The notes beneath the pieces are model-generated. The model searched no databases and was not told the origin of the DNA. It was given only the letters and a program-made list of their open reading frames with translations. The position numbers and the translations under genes were made by a program. DNA of 64,000 nt from MFD02979-c5 sp963705385 (GTDB lineage Bacteria > Bacteroidota > Bacteroidia > Cytophagales > Amoebophilaceae): assembly GCA_963705385.1 (NCBI GenBank), contig OY970075.1, forward strand, positions 434,001-498,000, written 5' to 3'. Shown here piece after piece: positions 1 through 8,202 of this stretch; the first letter of the stretch is position 1; the number at the start of each line of letters is the position of its first letter.

Positions 1-600
1 GCATTTCAAGTGAGCCCTGCTGTATTGATCCCTCGCCCTGAAACAGAAGCCTTGGTCCACTACATGATACAAGAAAACCCATGTGCAGGGTTGCGTGTCC
101 TTGACATTGGTACAGGCAGTGGATGCATTGCTATCTCGTTGCAGCAAGAACTTACGCAGGCTATAGTACATGCCTTAGAGGTTGACCAAGCTGCCTTGGA
201 TATAGCAAAGACCAATGCAAAAAAGCTGGGAGCAACTGTGCAGTTCATACAAGCAGACATCTTACAGGGCTGGCTCCCTGTCCAATGCTGGGATATCATC
301 GTTAGCAATCCACCTTATGTACGTATAGCTGAGCAAAAACAGATGCAGCGTCGTGTTTTGGAGTATGAACCTAAAAAAGCCCTTTTTGTACCTGACAAAA
401 GGCCTTTAATTTTTTACGAAAAAATTGTTGCACTAGCGCCTCGGCACCTAGAGCCAGGAGGCAAAATCTACCTTGAGATCAACGAAGCTTTTGGAAAAGA
501 GGTGGCAAGTTTGCTGGTCAATGCTGGTTTTCAGGAAGTGCGCATTATGCAAGACCTGAACGGCAAAGACAGATGGGTAGTAGGAAGGTTTGCCTTATAG
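1..600 (+). CDS. prmC: Peptide chain release factor N5-glutamine methyltransferase PrmC (5' end outside window)
   Basis: The reading frame is open from the first base and lacks its N-terminal domain, so the gene starts upstream of the window. PrmC (HemK) methylates the glutamine of the GGQ motif in release factors RF1 and RF2, using S-adenosylmethionine, and so supports translation termination in the cytoplasm. Visible family marks are IPRPETE near the start of the fragment (codons 10-16), the SAM-binding glycine loop DIGTGSG, and the catalytic NPPY motif followed by VRIAEQ. A GTG at position 10 is an internal valine codon of this conserved stretch, not a real start. The C-terminal Rossmann domain appears complete and ends at a TAG stop. 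The next gene starts about 60 bases later on the same strand. Confidence 0.93.
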   Translation, partial: AFQVSPAVLIPRPETEALVHYMIQENPCAGLRVLDIGTGSGCIAISLQQELTQAIVHALEVDQAALDIAKTNAKKLGATVQFIQADILQGWLPVQCWDIIVSNPPYVRIAEQKQMQRRVLEYEPKKALFVPDKRPLIFYEKIVALAPRHLEPGGKIYLEINEAFGKEVASLLVNAGFQEVRIMQDLNGKDRWVVGRFAL

Positions 601-658
601 GGTGGCGGTTGTGCCGAGCAAAGCTTTTGAGAATGGTATTTCACTTAACTTTGGACTG

Positions 659-1576
659 ATGAAACTAAGTTTAAGACATTTTTTCTACCCCAAAGTAGGA
701 GGGCTCTTGCTAGTAGCGCTACTTGGGTTGCAGCGGGCTGCCTGGTCCATAACTCCTGGGAGCAAACCACCGGCTAAAACAGCCAAGCTTAGTTCAAAAA
801 AAAGTGCTAACAAGGCAGCAAAAAGCAAACAAATACCTGAAAAGGAGGCAGCAGCTATTGCTGATAGCAAGCCCCCTCAAGCCTCTCCCATCAAAAAGCC
901 TAAACCGCTTAAGCCAGCTCAAATAACCCAGGATGATCCATTAATACCCTTAGATCAGGTGGTTGTTCAGCAACACATTGCCCGTGCTCCTTACGTGCCC
1001 TTTGTGCAGACTATAGGAGTGTCTATAGACTATGGTAAACTTGCAATGAATTTATGGACCCCAAAAGAACGTAGGCATGCAGTAAGTCTGATTACACTCT
1101 TTAGAAGCAATATCCAACTGTCAGCTACCTTTGGCTATAACCAACTCACTCCGCAACCTACTGCTGGTAACAGGAGCAAATACACAGTAAAAGGAAAGTA
1201 TGGATGCCTGGGGCTAGATCACTTTGCCAAATACGACCCTCACAATAACCTTTACACAGGCTTGCGCTATGGGAAGAGTTGGTTTACGTGCCACATCCAA
1301 TCTGATAGCTCTGCTGAAAAGGTAGTGAGCCAAGACTTAACAGCCTTCTGGTGGGAGTTAGTGGTAGGCTCAGAGCACCAGCTCTTTAAAAATTTTGGCC
1401 TTTATGCTGGGCTTACTTTGCGGTTAAAAAGTTTAGGTAATTTTGGCTCATTTGAACCAGCTACTAATTATGTTGTTCCTGGCTATGGCAGGAGTGTTAC
1501 AACCCTAGTACCTTCAGCAACTTTGTATGTCAAGTACGAAATATCTTTTTTGAAAAAGCAAATCAGCTTTAAATAA
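659..1576 (+). CDS. Hypothetical exported protein, probable outer-membrane barrel
   Basis: This protein of about 305 residues has no family that I recognise. The ATG at 659 is preferred because it is directly followed by a plausible signal peptide: a short basic start, then a hydrophobic stretch at about residues 14-28. Upstream codons in frame read through the region just after prmC and add no recognisable sequence. Residues about 35-85 form a low-complexity linker rich in lysine, alanine, serine and proline. The C-terminal 200 residues alternate polar and hydrophobic residues with many aromatics and glycines (for example GLYAGLTLRLKSLG), which suggests beta strands of an outer-membrane barrel. 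The location is inferred from composition only. It sits between prmC and a dead ppx/gppA gene, which says little about its role. Confidence 0.6.
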   Translation: MKLSLRHFFYPKVGGLLLVALLGLQRAAWSITPGSKPPAKTAKLSSKKSANKAAKSKQIPEKEAAAIADSKPPQASPIKKPKPLKPAQITQDDPLIPLDQVVVQQHIARAPYVPFVQTIGVSIDYGKLAMNLWTPKERRHAVSLITLFRSNIQLSATFGYNQLTPQPTAGNRSKYTVKGKYGCLGLDHFAKYDPHNNLYTGLRYGKSWFTCHIQSDSSAEKVVSQDLTAFWWELVVGSEHQLFKNFGLYAGLTLRLKSLGNFGSFEPATNYVVPGYGRSVTTLVPSATLYVKYEISFLKKQISFK

Positions 1577-1609
1577 ACTATTATCAGCCCCAGCTTAGCC
1601 AAATACACA

Positions 1610-2549
1610 ATGAAGATTACTATTAGCGATTTAGGGACTAATACATTTTCCTTACTCCTTGGCAAAGCGACGGAAGAAGGCTATCAATTCCTGTACCAAG
1701 AAAGAGCCAATGTTTTACTAGGAGTAGGAAGCTTACAGCAGAGAAGGTAACACCTGCTGCACAAAGAAGAGCGCTAGTAGCGATGGAAGGCTTCAAAAGA
1801 ATTATCAATGAATACTGCAGGGCATGTACAAGCAGTAACTACCAGTGCTTTCCGCAACGCAAGCAATGCTGTGATGTTCATGCAGCAAATCAAAGGCAAG
1901 ACAGGCATTGAGGTAGAGGTGATCTCAGGCGAGCAAAAAGCATCCCTAATCTATAAAGATGTGAGCACAGCTGTTAAGGTGGACCAAGGACATGCCCTGA
2001 TTATGGACATAGACGGCGGCAGCATGGAGTTTATCATTTCTGATGCCCAAAAAGCACAGTGGCAACACAGCTTTGAAATAGGGGTACAAGGGCTTTCAGG
2101 CGCTTTTCATCTGCATGACCCTATCTTACCAGAGGAGTTGCTACACATAGAAGCCTACCTGTAAGCACAGCTGCAACCACTTTTTAAAGCAACAGATTTA
2201 TACCTACCTAACACGCTTATAGGCACTTCAGGAACCTTTGAAGCACTGGCAGCAATACCACAAAAAAGAAGTCCTAACCTTTAATACTGGGGCTACCACA
2301 CACAATTTTCTTTTAAAGCAATTTTTGAACATATCCGTGAAGAAATGGGCTGTAGGTCACGCGAGGAGCGGCTGAAATTACCTTGGATGACCTCCATTTC
2401 TGTGCTGGTATGATTGTGGTAGCTTGCGCACTGATCCACTTTGTATTAAAAAAAATACACGTTAGTACCCTACAATACTCTATTCATTGAGGGAAGGCCT
2501 TTTTTGCATACCCTATAAAAAGTGTCAAAAGCAAATTAAAAGCCACTGA
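1610..2549 (+). pseudogene. Degraded exopolyphosphatase / pppGpp phosphohydrolase (Ppx/GppA family)
   Basis: Pieces of one Ppx/GppA protein occur in order but in several frames. The N-terminus at 1610 reads MKITISDLGTNTFSLLLG, matching the family's start with its Asp-Leu-Gly-Thr-Asn phosphate-binding loop, and stops at about 1750. The middle (1808-2164) contains TTSAFRNASNA, EVISGEQKASLIY and DIDGGSMEF, the second ATP-binding loop of the ASKHA fold. Further fragments follow: GTSGTFEALA near 2230, a REERLKLPWM segment near 2370, and AGMIVVACALIHFVLK near 2405, which is the conserved C-terminal helix. Frameshifts and stops separate the pieces. In intact form the enzyme degrades polyphosphate or pppGpp. 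The remnant ends just before the convergent DUF5606 gene. Confidence 0.85.
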
Positions 2550-2556
2550 TGATGAA

Positions 2557-2982
2557 TTATGACTTGTTCTGATCTACTGCTTCAAACAGTTCGGGAGTAT
2601 ACTTTACCAAAATGTTGTACCACTGGAGTATCTTTCTGAGGTTAAATTCGTGTACCCTGCTAGGGTCATATTCAGGAGAGATAGATTTCATTAGGGTACG
2701 TAGTTTTTCAGGGGTGTCATACAAATTCTCATTTACTAGGGCTGCAAATTCTGCATAAAGCCTCCAAAGGATGGTAGATAAGGGTATGGTTCCTTCCTCA
2801 CCTGTTGTATAAATGCCAATATCTTCTAAGGTAGAAACCTTGCTGCGTTGAACATTTTTAACAGCTTTTGTCCTTTGTTTATCCAGGCTTTCTACCAAGA
2901 TGCCATGGGGTGTAAGCTTAACTATTTTAAACAGGCCACCACTACCTGAAATGGTTACAATGTCTTTTAAGTCAATAGCCAT
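2557..2982 (-). CDS. DUF5606 family protein
   Basis: This 141-residue cytoplasmic protein matches, from memory, the DUF5606 family found across Bacteroidota; its function is not known. The N-terminal half (about residues 1-65) looks like a small beta-rich module: DIVTISGSGGLFKIVKL, a segment ILVESLD, then a basic stretch. The C-terminal half is helical and includes a conserved-looking SPEYDPSRV segment followed by KILQWYNIL. There is no signal peptide or membrane segment. It lies 35 bases downstream of engB on the same strand and probably shares its transcript. It converges with the ppx/gppA remnant. The assignment to the family is fairly sure; the role is unknown. Confidence 0.8.
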   Translation of the reverse strand: MAIDLKDIVTISGSGGLFKIVKLTPHGILVESLDKQRTKAVKNVQRSKVSTLEDIGIYTTGEEGTIPLSTILWRLYAEFAALVNENLYDTPEKLRTLMKSISPEYDPSRVHEFNLRKILQWYNILVKYTPELFEAVDQNKS

Positions 2983-3017
2983 AGGTCCAAAATTTGGAGA
3001 ACAAAAATATAAGGGTT

Positions 3018-3626
3018 TCAGGCACTATTTTTACGGGTGCGGGTGATATTTTGAATGTATTTTAGAAGCGCTGCTCGCCCTGTTCCATCTTTTGCAGAGG
3101 TCACCATGATTAAGGGTAATTCCTCCCAGAACTCCCCCAGTGCATGCTGAAGGGCTGCCAGGTTGCTCTGAACCTGATGCTTGGCTTCTTTGTCTGCTTT
3201 TGTCAAAAAGATAGAAAAAGGGATTTTTTGCGCTCCAAGCCAGTTGATAAAGGCAAGGTCTAGCTTTTGAGGTTTGAGCCTTGCATCTACGAGTACGAGC
3301 ACACAGCTGAGGTGTTCCCTATGCAGTAGGTAATTTCTCACCATCTTTTCCCAATGCTGCTTTTGTAGTTTGCCTACGCTAGCCCAGCCATACCCAGGTA
3401 AATCAACAAGGTGCCAAGTGTCATTGACCAAGAAATGATTGATAAGTCGCGTTTTTCCTGGTGTACTAGATACCTTGGCGAGGTGCTTGCACCCCAAGAG
3501 CATGTTGATAAGCGAGGACTTACCCACATTGGACCTTCCAATGAGTGCCAGCTCTGGCTTTCCATCTTTTGGGCATTGCTTGTAGTTGATACTGCTACTT
3601 ACAAAAACAGATGTTTTGATCTTCAT
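3018..3626 (-). CDS. engB: Ribosome biogenesis GTPase EngB (YsxC/YihA)
   Basis: A 202-residue protein of the normal EngB length. EngB is an essential GTPase that acts in large ribosomal subunit assembly. The G motifs are all present: G1 GRSNVGKSS at about residues 30-38, the G2 region with TPGKTR, G3 DLPGYG at about 76-81, G4 TKAD, and G5 TSAKDGTG. The start at 3626 gives MKIKTSVFVSSS, a usual beginning for the family. DUF5606 follows 35 bases downstream on the same strand. A 110-base gap separates it from the AraC-type regulator upstream. Confidence 0.96.
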   Translation of the reverse strand: MKIKTSVFVSSSINYKQCPKDGKPELALIGRSNVGKSSLINMLLGCKHLAKVSSTPGKTRLINHFLVNDTWHLVDLPGYGWASVGKLQKQHWEKMVRNYLLHREHLSCVLVLVDARLKPQKLDLAFINWLGAQKIPFSIFLTKADKEAKHQVQSNLAALQHALGEFWEELPLIMVTSAKDGTGRAALLKYIQNITRTRKNSA

Positions 3627-3736
3627 TGGGCAAAGAAGTGCATGAGCTGCCTGATCATGTGTATGGTAACAGTGAAAGCATGAAGCACGTCAGAAGTTTA
3701 TATAGCTTGTTATTTGTCTTGTATCTATGAGCAGGG

Positions 3737-4666
3737 TTAGAAGCTTGTTAAAGCCTCTCTTTTTCTTATTTTTCCTGCTGGAAGGCCGAACATCATCTTG
3801 AACCTGCGGCAGAAGTAGGCAGTATCTTTAAATCCTATCTCTTTACCTATTTCATGAATAGGCTTTTTGGTCGTTCTCAGTAGTTTGATCGCATATTCCA
3901 TGCAGTAGCATTCAATGTAGTCCTGTAGGTTAACCCCTGTAAGCATTTTGAAATACTGCCCTACATACTCTTCAGAAACATGAGCAATTGTAGCGAGCAT
4001 TCTATTAGACAAATCTCCTCTTAAATTATCCTTGACGTAGTTAAAAATATCAAGCAGGCGTGGATCTTTAAAGTAGTTGTTGTTCGTAGCTTGCTTTCCA
4101 GCAAACAGATTCTTGGCTAAGATATATCTCACAATTTCTATGACCAGCTGCTCTGTACTAGCCTTGATAATCCTTTTACTACCTATAGACTTAGCGTTAC
4201 TTTCTAGGAGGATGTTTTTGAAGATAGCTTTGATCTTATCATGCTCGCTGATCACGAAAGGTGGGGTGTTCAACGAACCAAATAGGTTGACCGCGTTAAA
4301 TACTTTTACATCAAAGGTAATATAACTAAAATTCTCAGAATTCTCCTTAAAGTCTGCTTCTTGTATAACCTTAAAATACTGCTGTTGATTGTTGGTAAAG
4401 ATGTCATTTTTTAAGCTCACAGGCTCTTGGCTGCCGTAAGTGATTGTGGTATGTACACCCATAGGGATAAATAAAATTTCTCCTGCTCTTACAGCATGCT
4501 GTTGTCCTTCTTGGGTGGTGTAGCTGATCTGCCCCTTATTGAGAATTATCAGAATATTCTCAAGGTCATAAAAGTTTTCTATGGTCAGTGCTTGGAGAAT
4601 TTCGATGTGTTTTTCCTTGATGAAATTAATGTGCAGCGACTCGATGACCCTGTTGTAATCGCTCAT
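3737..4666 (-). CDS. AraC-family transcriptional regulator with N-terminal cupin
   Basis: A predicted DNA-binding regulator of about 309 residues. The ATG at 4666 (MSDYNRVIES) is chosen; the frame stays open upstream to 4783, but that part is rich in Phe, Ile and Lys and looks like AT-rich leader. The N-terminal half has a cupin-like pattern (GQISYTT..., then RAGEILFIPMGVHTT, at about residues 40-80). The C-terminal hundred residues form the double helix-turn-helix of the AraC family, with the signature region IGFKDTAYFCRRFKMMFGLPAGKIRK. The ligand and targets cannot be read from the sequence. It stands alone between trmD and engB. A dedicated one-component regulator is noteworthy in a reduced genome. 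Confidence 0.85.
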   Translation of the reverse strand: MSDYNRVIESLHINFIKEKHIEILQALTIENFYDLENILIILNKGQISYTTQEGQQHAVRAGEILFIPMGVHTTITYGSQEPVSLKNDIFTNNQQQYFKVIQEADFKENSENFSYITFDVKVFNAVNLFGSLNTPPFVISEHDKIKAIFKNILLESNAKSIGSKRIIKASTEQLVIEIVRYILAKNLFAGKQATNNNYFKDPRLLDIFNYVKDNLRGDLSNRMLATIAHVSEEYVGQYFKMLTGVNLQDYIECYCMEYAIKLLRTTKKPIHEIGKEIGFKDTAYFCRRFKMMFGLPAGKIRKREALTSF

Positions 4667-4783
4667 ATTTATGGTGTATTGTAACTTTGCAAAGAATGTA
4701 AAGCTGTTTGCGAGCTTTATACTTAAGAATACAAGATAAAATTTATGAAAGAAAATTATTTCGTCATCTACACAAAAAACCAA

Positions 4784-4984
4784 TAAAATTAAACTCGAGG
4801 TTACACATTTAAAGTTGATTCACATAAAAATATTTATGGAATTGTAGACTGAAGTGTAGCTACTACAGTCATCAGTATAATAGGCATGTTTAAGGGACAT
4901 CAGCACTACATTAACAAAGTACTTGATAGCTACGTGTGTCTGACAAGTTACTCCTTCAGCATCAAGGACAACCAGTGTGCATCA
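4784..4984. other. Intergenic gap between trmD and the AraC-type regulator
   Basis: About 200-320 AT-rich bases lie between the regulator's start and the end of trmD. I see no tRNA, no convincing hairpin and no protein remnant. The upstream part (4667-4800) presumably carries the regulator's promoter. Confidence 0.4.
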
Positions 4985-5680
4985 TTATGCATTGTTCTCT
5001 TCTCCGCTAGTATGCAACACTGGCCTACGCATGCTTGTTCTTTCTAAAGCTTTTTCATAGCGCCATTGCTCAATAGCCTTGGCATTGCCAGATAACAACA
5101 CAGAAGGTACTTCCATTCCCTGAAAATTGGCAGGTCTTGTATAAGCAGGAGGGGCAATCAAGGTATCTTGGAAAGAGTCTGTCAGGGCCGAGGTTTCGTC
5201 TGACAACACTCCAGGAATTAACCTAATAACAGCATCCAACAATACAGCTGCTGCTAACTCGCCGCCGGAAAGAACATAGTCGCCAATACTAACTTCTCGT
5301 GTAAAAAAATGCTGTCTCACCCTCTCATCTACGCCTTTATAATGGCCACATAGAATGACCATGCTTTCTTTCATAGAGAGTTCATTGACCAGCTTTTGGG
5401 TAAGCTGTACTCCGTCAGGAGCCATATATATAAATTCTTGGTAGTTTACTTTTTCTTTGAGTGCGTTGATACAGCGGAAGATAGGCTCTATCATCAATAA
5501 CATGCCCCCGCCCCCACCATATAGGTAATCATCTACCCTTCGGTGTTTGTCTGTTGTGTAATCCCTTAAATCATGGATATATATTTCTACCCTACCCTGA
5601 TCAATAGCTCTTTTAATGATAGAGTGTGCAAAAGGGCTTGCCAAAAGCTGTGGCAAACAGGTGATAATATCAACTCTCAT
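4985..5680 (-). CDS. trmD: tRNA (guanine-37-N1)-methyltransferase TrmD
   Basis: A 231-residue SPOUT-class enzyme that methylates G37 of tRNAs reading CNN codons, which prevents +1 frameshifting. Recognisable segments are MRVDIITCLP at the start, LRDYTTDKHRRVDDYLYGGGGGM (the active-site loop region), ILCGHYKGVDERV, and the trefoil-knot SAM site with SIGDYVLSGGELA. The C-terminal helical domain (TDSFQ, YTRPANFQGMEVPSVLLSGN) is complete. The length is normal. tRNA-Met lies 30 bases upstream on the same strand, so the two may be transcribed together. The usual neighbours rimM and rplS are not present here. Confidence 0.97.
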   Translation of the reverse strand: MRVDIITCLPQLLASPFAHSIIKRAIDQGRVEIYIHDLRDYTTDKHRRVDDYLYGGGGGMLLMIEPIFRCINALKEKVNYQEFIYMAPDGVQLTQKLVNELSMKESMVILCGHYKGVDERVRQHFFTREVSIGDYVLSGGELAAAVLLDAVIRLIPGVLSDETSALTDSFQDTLIAPPAYTRPANFQGMEVPSVLLSGNAKAIEQWRYEKALERTSMRRPVLHTSGEENNA

Positions 5681-5709
5681 AGGGAGGCCCAGGCTATTAG
5701 GGGGTTGGG

Positions 5710-5783
5710 TAGCGAGGGGGGGAATTGAACCCCCGACCTCCGGGTTATGAATCCGACGCTCTAACCATCTGAGCTACCTCGCC
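5710..5783 (-). tRNA. tRNA-Met (CAT)
   Basis: Read on the minus strand, a full cloverleaf can be folded. The acceptor GGCGAGG pairs with CCTCGCT (one G-T wobble). The D arm contains AGCTCAG, the anticodon loop is TTCATAA, and the T arm is GGGGGTTCAATTCCCCC, with discriminator A. CCA is not encoded. The CAT anticodon could serve initiator Met, elongator Met or lysidine-modified Ile2. The first acceptor pair is G-T rather than the C-A mismatch of initiator tRNA, so it is not the initiator. tilS is present in this window, so an Ile2 tRNA must exist somewhere. Confidence 0.93.
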
Positions 5784-5898
5784 AAAAACAGACCCATTAT
5801 ACGAAATTTGTGTCAGCCCACAACGCCCAAACTGAATATTTCGCCAGATTTGTGCCCTAGGATACCCGAGCACTTCCTGGTTCATTAGCCCATACAGT

Positions 5899-7464
5899 AT
5901 GAAAAAAGTTGATAAACTCATCCTTGGTCCATTTTTAAAGCTTTTTGTACTTAATTTTTTCGTGGTACTATTTGTACTGCTGATGCAGTTTTTTCTCATT
6001 TATTTTGATGAATTGATCGGCAAGGGATTAGGAATGGATGTGTATATGCAGTTGTCCTTTTACTTCATCATTAGTGCAACACCAAAAACCTTTCCTTTGG
6101 CTATACTAGTTGCTTCTATTGTTTCCTTGGGAAACCTCGGGGAACATTGTGAGCTAATAGCTCTGAAAAGCGCAGGTATCTCGCTTCCAAGGGTCTTAAT
6201 GCCACTTTTTATTTTTGTAGGCCTATTGAGCATAGCAGTATTTTTCTCTAATAGCTATGTTGTTCCTAAGGCTACTTTGGAGGCGCTTGGTTTACTACAT
6301 GACCTGAGAAAAAAGAAGCCCTCTTTGTCTATTAAAGAAGGAATATTTTACGATGGTATTCCCGGCTACAGCATCAAAGTCAGTAAGAAGCTTCCTGATC
6401 AAAAAACCCTCCAGGGTATTATGATTTATGATCATACCAAGGAAGAAGGTAACGTATCATTGACTATGGCTGAAACAGGCATGATCTATATGATTCAGGA
6501 TGAGGCTTATTTAGTGATTGAGTTGTTTAATGGTCGTAACTATATTGAAGAGCCAGCCAAACCAGGCAAATGCGAAGGAGAAGCTATAGCAGTGCCTCAG
6601 CTCTATAGAAGCAGTTTTAAATTTCAGAAACTCGTAATCAGTCTAGAATCATTCAAGCTATCTAGAACAAAGCAAGAATTTCTCTCTAACTATAGAAAAG
6701 CAAAAAATGTCCGACAGCTAGCCACTGAAGCAGCTTCTATGAAGAACAAGGTACGGGAAATTAGGCAGCAGCTGGAAGCAGACTTTCAGCAAAGTTTGAT
6801 ACAATCGGACAAGCTTGAATCAGCTAATACCATCAAAGAGAAAGTAGCCCCGATAGAAGCAGCCAATATTTTACATCTCAAAGCTTACCTCGAGCAACAA
6901 CAGCTTCGCAAGCAACAGCAAGTCAGCGCAGAGACCGCTCAAGATTTACCTGTAGCCCCTTCTTCACCTTATGAGCCAAGCGACCTAGCACCCATCATCA
7001 GCAAAGCGCTAGAGCAGGCAAAGAAATTCAAAAACGAACTAATATCGCAGCTAGATGAGATTACATACCTGCAAAAAAAAATCAATGGCCATGAAATAGA
7101 AAAACACAAGATGATATCCTTAGCAGTAAACTGTCTTGTTGTGCTCCTGATTGGAGCATCCCTTGGAGCCATCATTAAAAAAGGAGGGTTGGGTGTGCCT
7201 GTAATCATTGCTGTATGCCTTATTACCTTTTATTACATCATTGATGTGACAGCGGAAAAGTGGGCCAGCTTAGGACTTATCAATGCCTTTAGTGGCGCCT
7301 GGATTGGCAATTTAGTAGCCATTCCTTTTGGTTTGTTCTTTTTAAGGCAAGCATACAAAGATACTCGCCTGTTGGAAGCAGATTTTTATGCTGTGTTATG
7401 GGAAAGGATCAAAAAGTATGTACATGAAGTCAAATGCCTATGCAGGTTTACTCATAACAGCTAA
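5899..7464 (+). CDS. LptF/LptG family permease (YjgP/YjgQ)
   Basis: A 521-residue inner-membrane permease of the LptF/LptG type, which with the LptB ATPase extracts lipopolysaccharide or a related lipid for transport to the outer membrane. The N-terminal part has membrane helices at about residues 12-35, 55-75 and 98-120, followed by a periplasmic beta-jellyroll-like region that includes KEGIFYDGIPGYSIKV and GIMIYDH. Residues about 255-405 form a long Glu/Gln/Lys-rich coiled coil, an insert also seen in Bacteroidota homologues. Three further helices end the protein. A proteobacterial LptF or LptG is about 360 residues, so the extra length is this insert. Which of F or G it represents cannot be decided from one gene. 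Confidence 0.88.
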   Translation: MKKVDKLILGPFLKLFVLNFFVVLFVLLMQFFLIYFDELIGKGLGMDVYMQLSFYFIISATPKTFPLAILVASIVSLGNLGEHCELIALKSAGISLPRVLMPLFIFVGLLSIAVFFSNSYVVPKATLEALGLLHDLRKKKPSLSIKEGIFYDGIPGYSIKVSKKLPDQKTLQGIMIYDHTKEEGNVSLTMAETGMIYMIQDEAYLVIELFNGRNYIEEPAKPGKCEGEAIAVPQLYRSSFKFQKLVISLESFKLSRTKQEFLSNYRKAKNVRQLATEAASMKNKVREIRQQLEADFQQSLIQSDKLESANTIKEKVAPIEAANILHLKAYLEQQQLRKQQQVSAETAQDLPVAPSSPYEPSDLAPIISKALEQAKKFKNELISQLDEITYLQKKINGHEIEKHKMISLAVNCLVVLLIGASLGAIIKKGGLGVPVIIAVCLITFYYIIDVTAEKWASLGLINAFSGAWIGNLVAIPFGLFFLRQAYKDTRLLEADFYAVLWERIKKYVHEVKCLCRFTHNS

Positions 7465-7602
7465 CCGCTCTTCCATATATCCTTGGAATGACGCTTTTTT
7501 CGCTCTCAAAGCTAGGTGAAGTGGACACGATAAAGCTTGCTTGACCTATAAACTACTTCGCAGATGCAACACATTTAAAATGCGAGGACCATTGAAGACA
7601 TG

Positions 7603-7620
7603 GAATCTTTCAAAAGATTC
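7603..7620 (+). promoter_or_regulatory. Hairpin in the rpsO leader
   Basis: The bases GAATCTT-TCAA-AAGATTC form a 7-bp perfect stem with a 4-base loop, 88 bases upstream of the rpsO start. S15 represses its own mRNA in several bacteria by binding a leader structure. That role is a guess here, based on position only. Confidence 0.3.
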
Positions 7621-7707
7621 AGAGAGCTTAAAAAGTTCAAATGTTTGAAAGATGTGGAATATTTCATAGGTTTGGAGGCGTTTTTGAAATGGATTCAAAC
7701 AAAAAAG

Positions 7708-7983
7708 ATGAGACTCAACAAAGCAGCAAAAGAAACCCTATTTAAAGAGTTTGGCAATAAAAAATTATCTCAAGATACTGGCTCAGCAGAATCTCAGGTT
7801 GCCCTTTTTACACACAGAATTAAGTTCTTGACAGAGCACCTAGGAACTCACAAAAAGGACAAGTCTTCTAGAGCAGGGCTGATGAAACTTGTTGGCAAAC
7901 GCAAGCGATTGCTCTCCTATCTACAAAGAGAAGACCTAGGGCGATACAGAGCAATCGTGGCCAGTCTAGGCCTAAGAAAGTAG
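7708..7983 (+). CDS. rpsO: 30S ribosomal protein S15
   Basis: S15 is a small-subunit protein that binds 16S rRNA early in assembly. The ATG at 7708 (MRLNKAAKETLFKEFG) gives 91 residues, the normal size. The frame is open for 36 more codons upstream, but that stretch has no S15 homology and contains the leader hairpin. Family marks are DTGSAESQVALFTHRI, LTEHLGTHKKDKSSRAGLMKLVGKRKRLLSYL and the final RYRAIVASLGLRK. It is followed by pnp after about 220 bases. The rpsO-pnp order is conserved in many bacteria. Confidence 0.97.
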   Translation: MRLNKAAKETLFKEFGNKKLSQDTGSAESQVALFTHRIKFLTEHLGTHKKDKSSRAGLMKLVGKRKRLLSYLQREDLGRYRAIVASLGLRK

Positions 7984-8202
7984 CCAAAGTAAGTTACACA
8001 AAGAAGTACACTAGCTGGCTAAATGGGAACCACAGCTACGCTAACCATAACCAGCCAGGCAGACCTGCGCTTAGGTGAAATACTACAAGAAAATCCCATC
8101 CATACACTCAATAACACCCAAGATCATACCAAATTTAAGTAGCTATCTGTCCTTCACAAACAATCAGCCAATGCTGCAAGAAATTTAACAGTATAAATAA
8201 GC

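Noticed and set aside
5745..5999. A minus-strand frame of 84 codons
   Set aside because: It runs through tRNA-Met and the start of the LptF/G permease gene, so it is a shadow.
7600..7707. N-terminal extension of rpsO
   Set aside because: S15 homology starts exactly at the ATG at 7708; the upstream codons look unlike protein and include a hairpin.
8023..8142. A 39-codon plus-strand frame between rpsO and pnp
   Set aside because: No recognisable family, ordinary composition for spacer, and too short to support.
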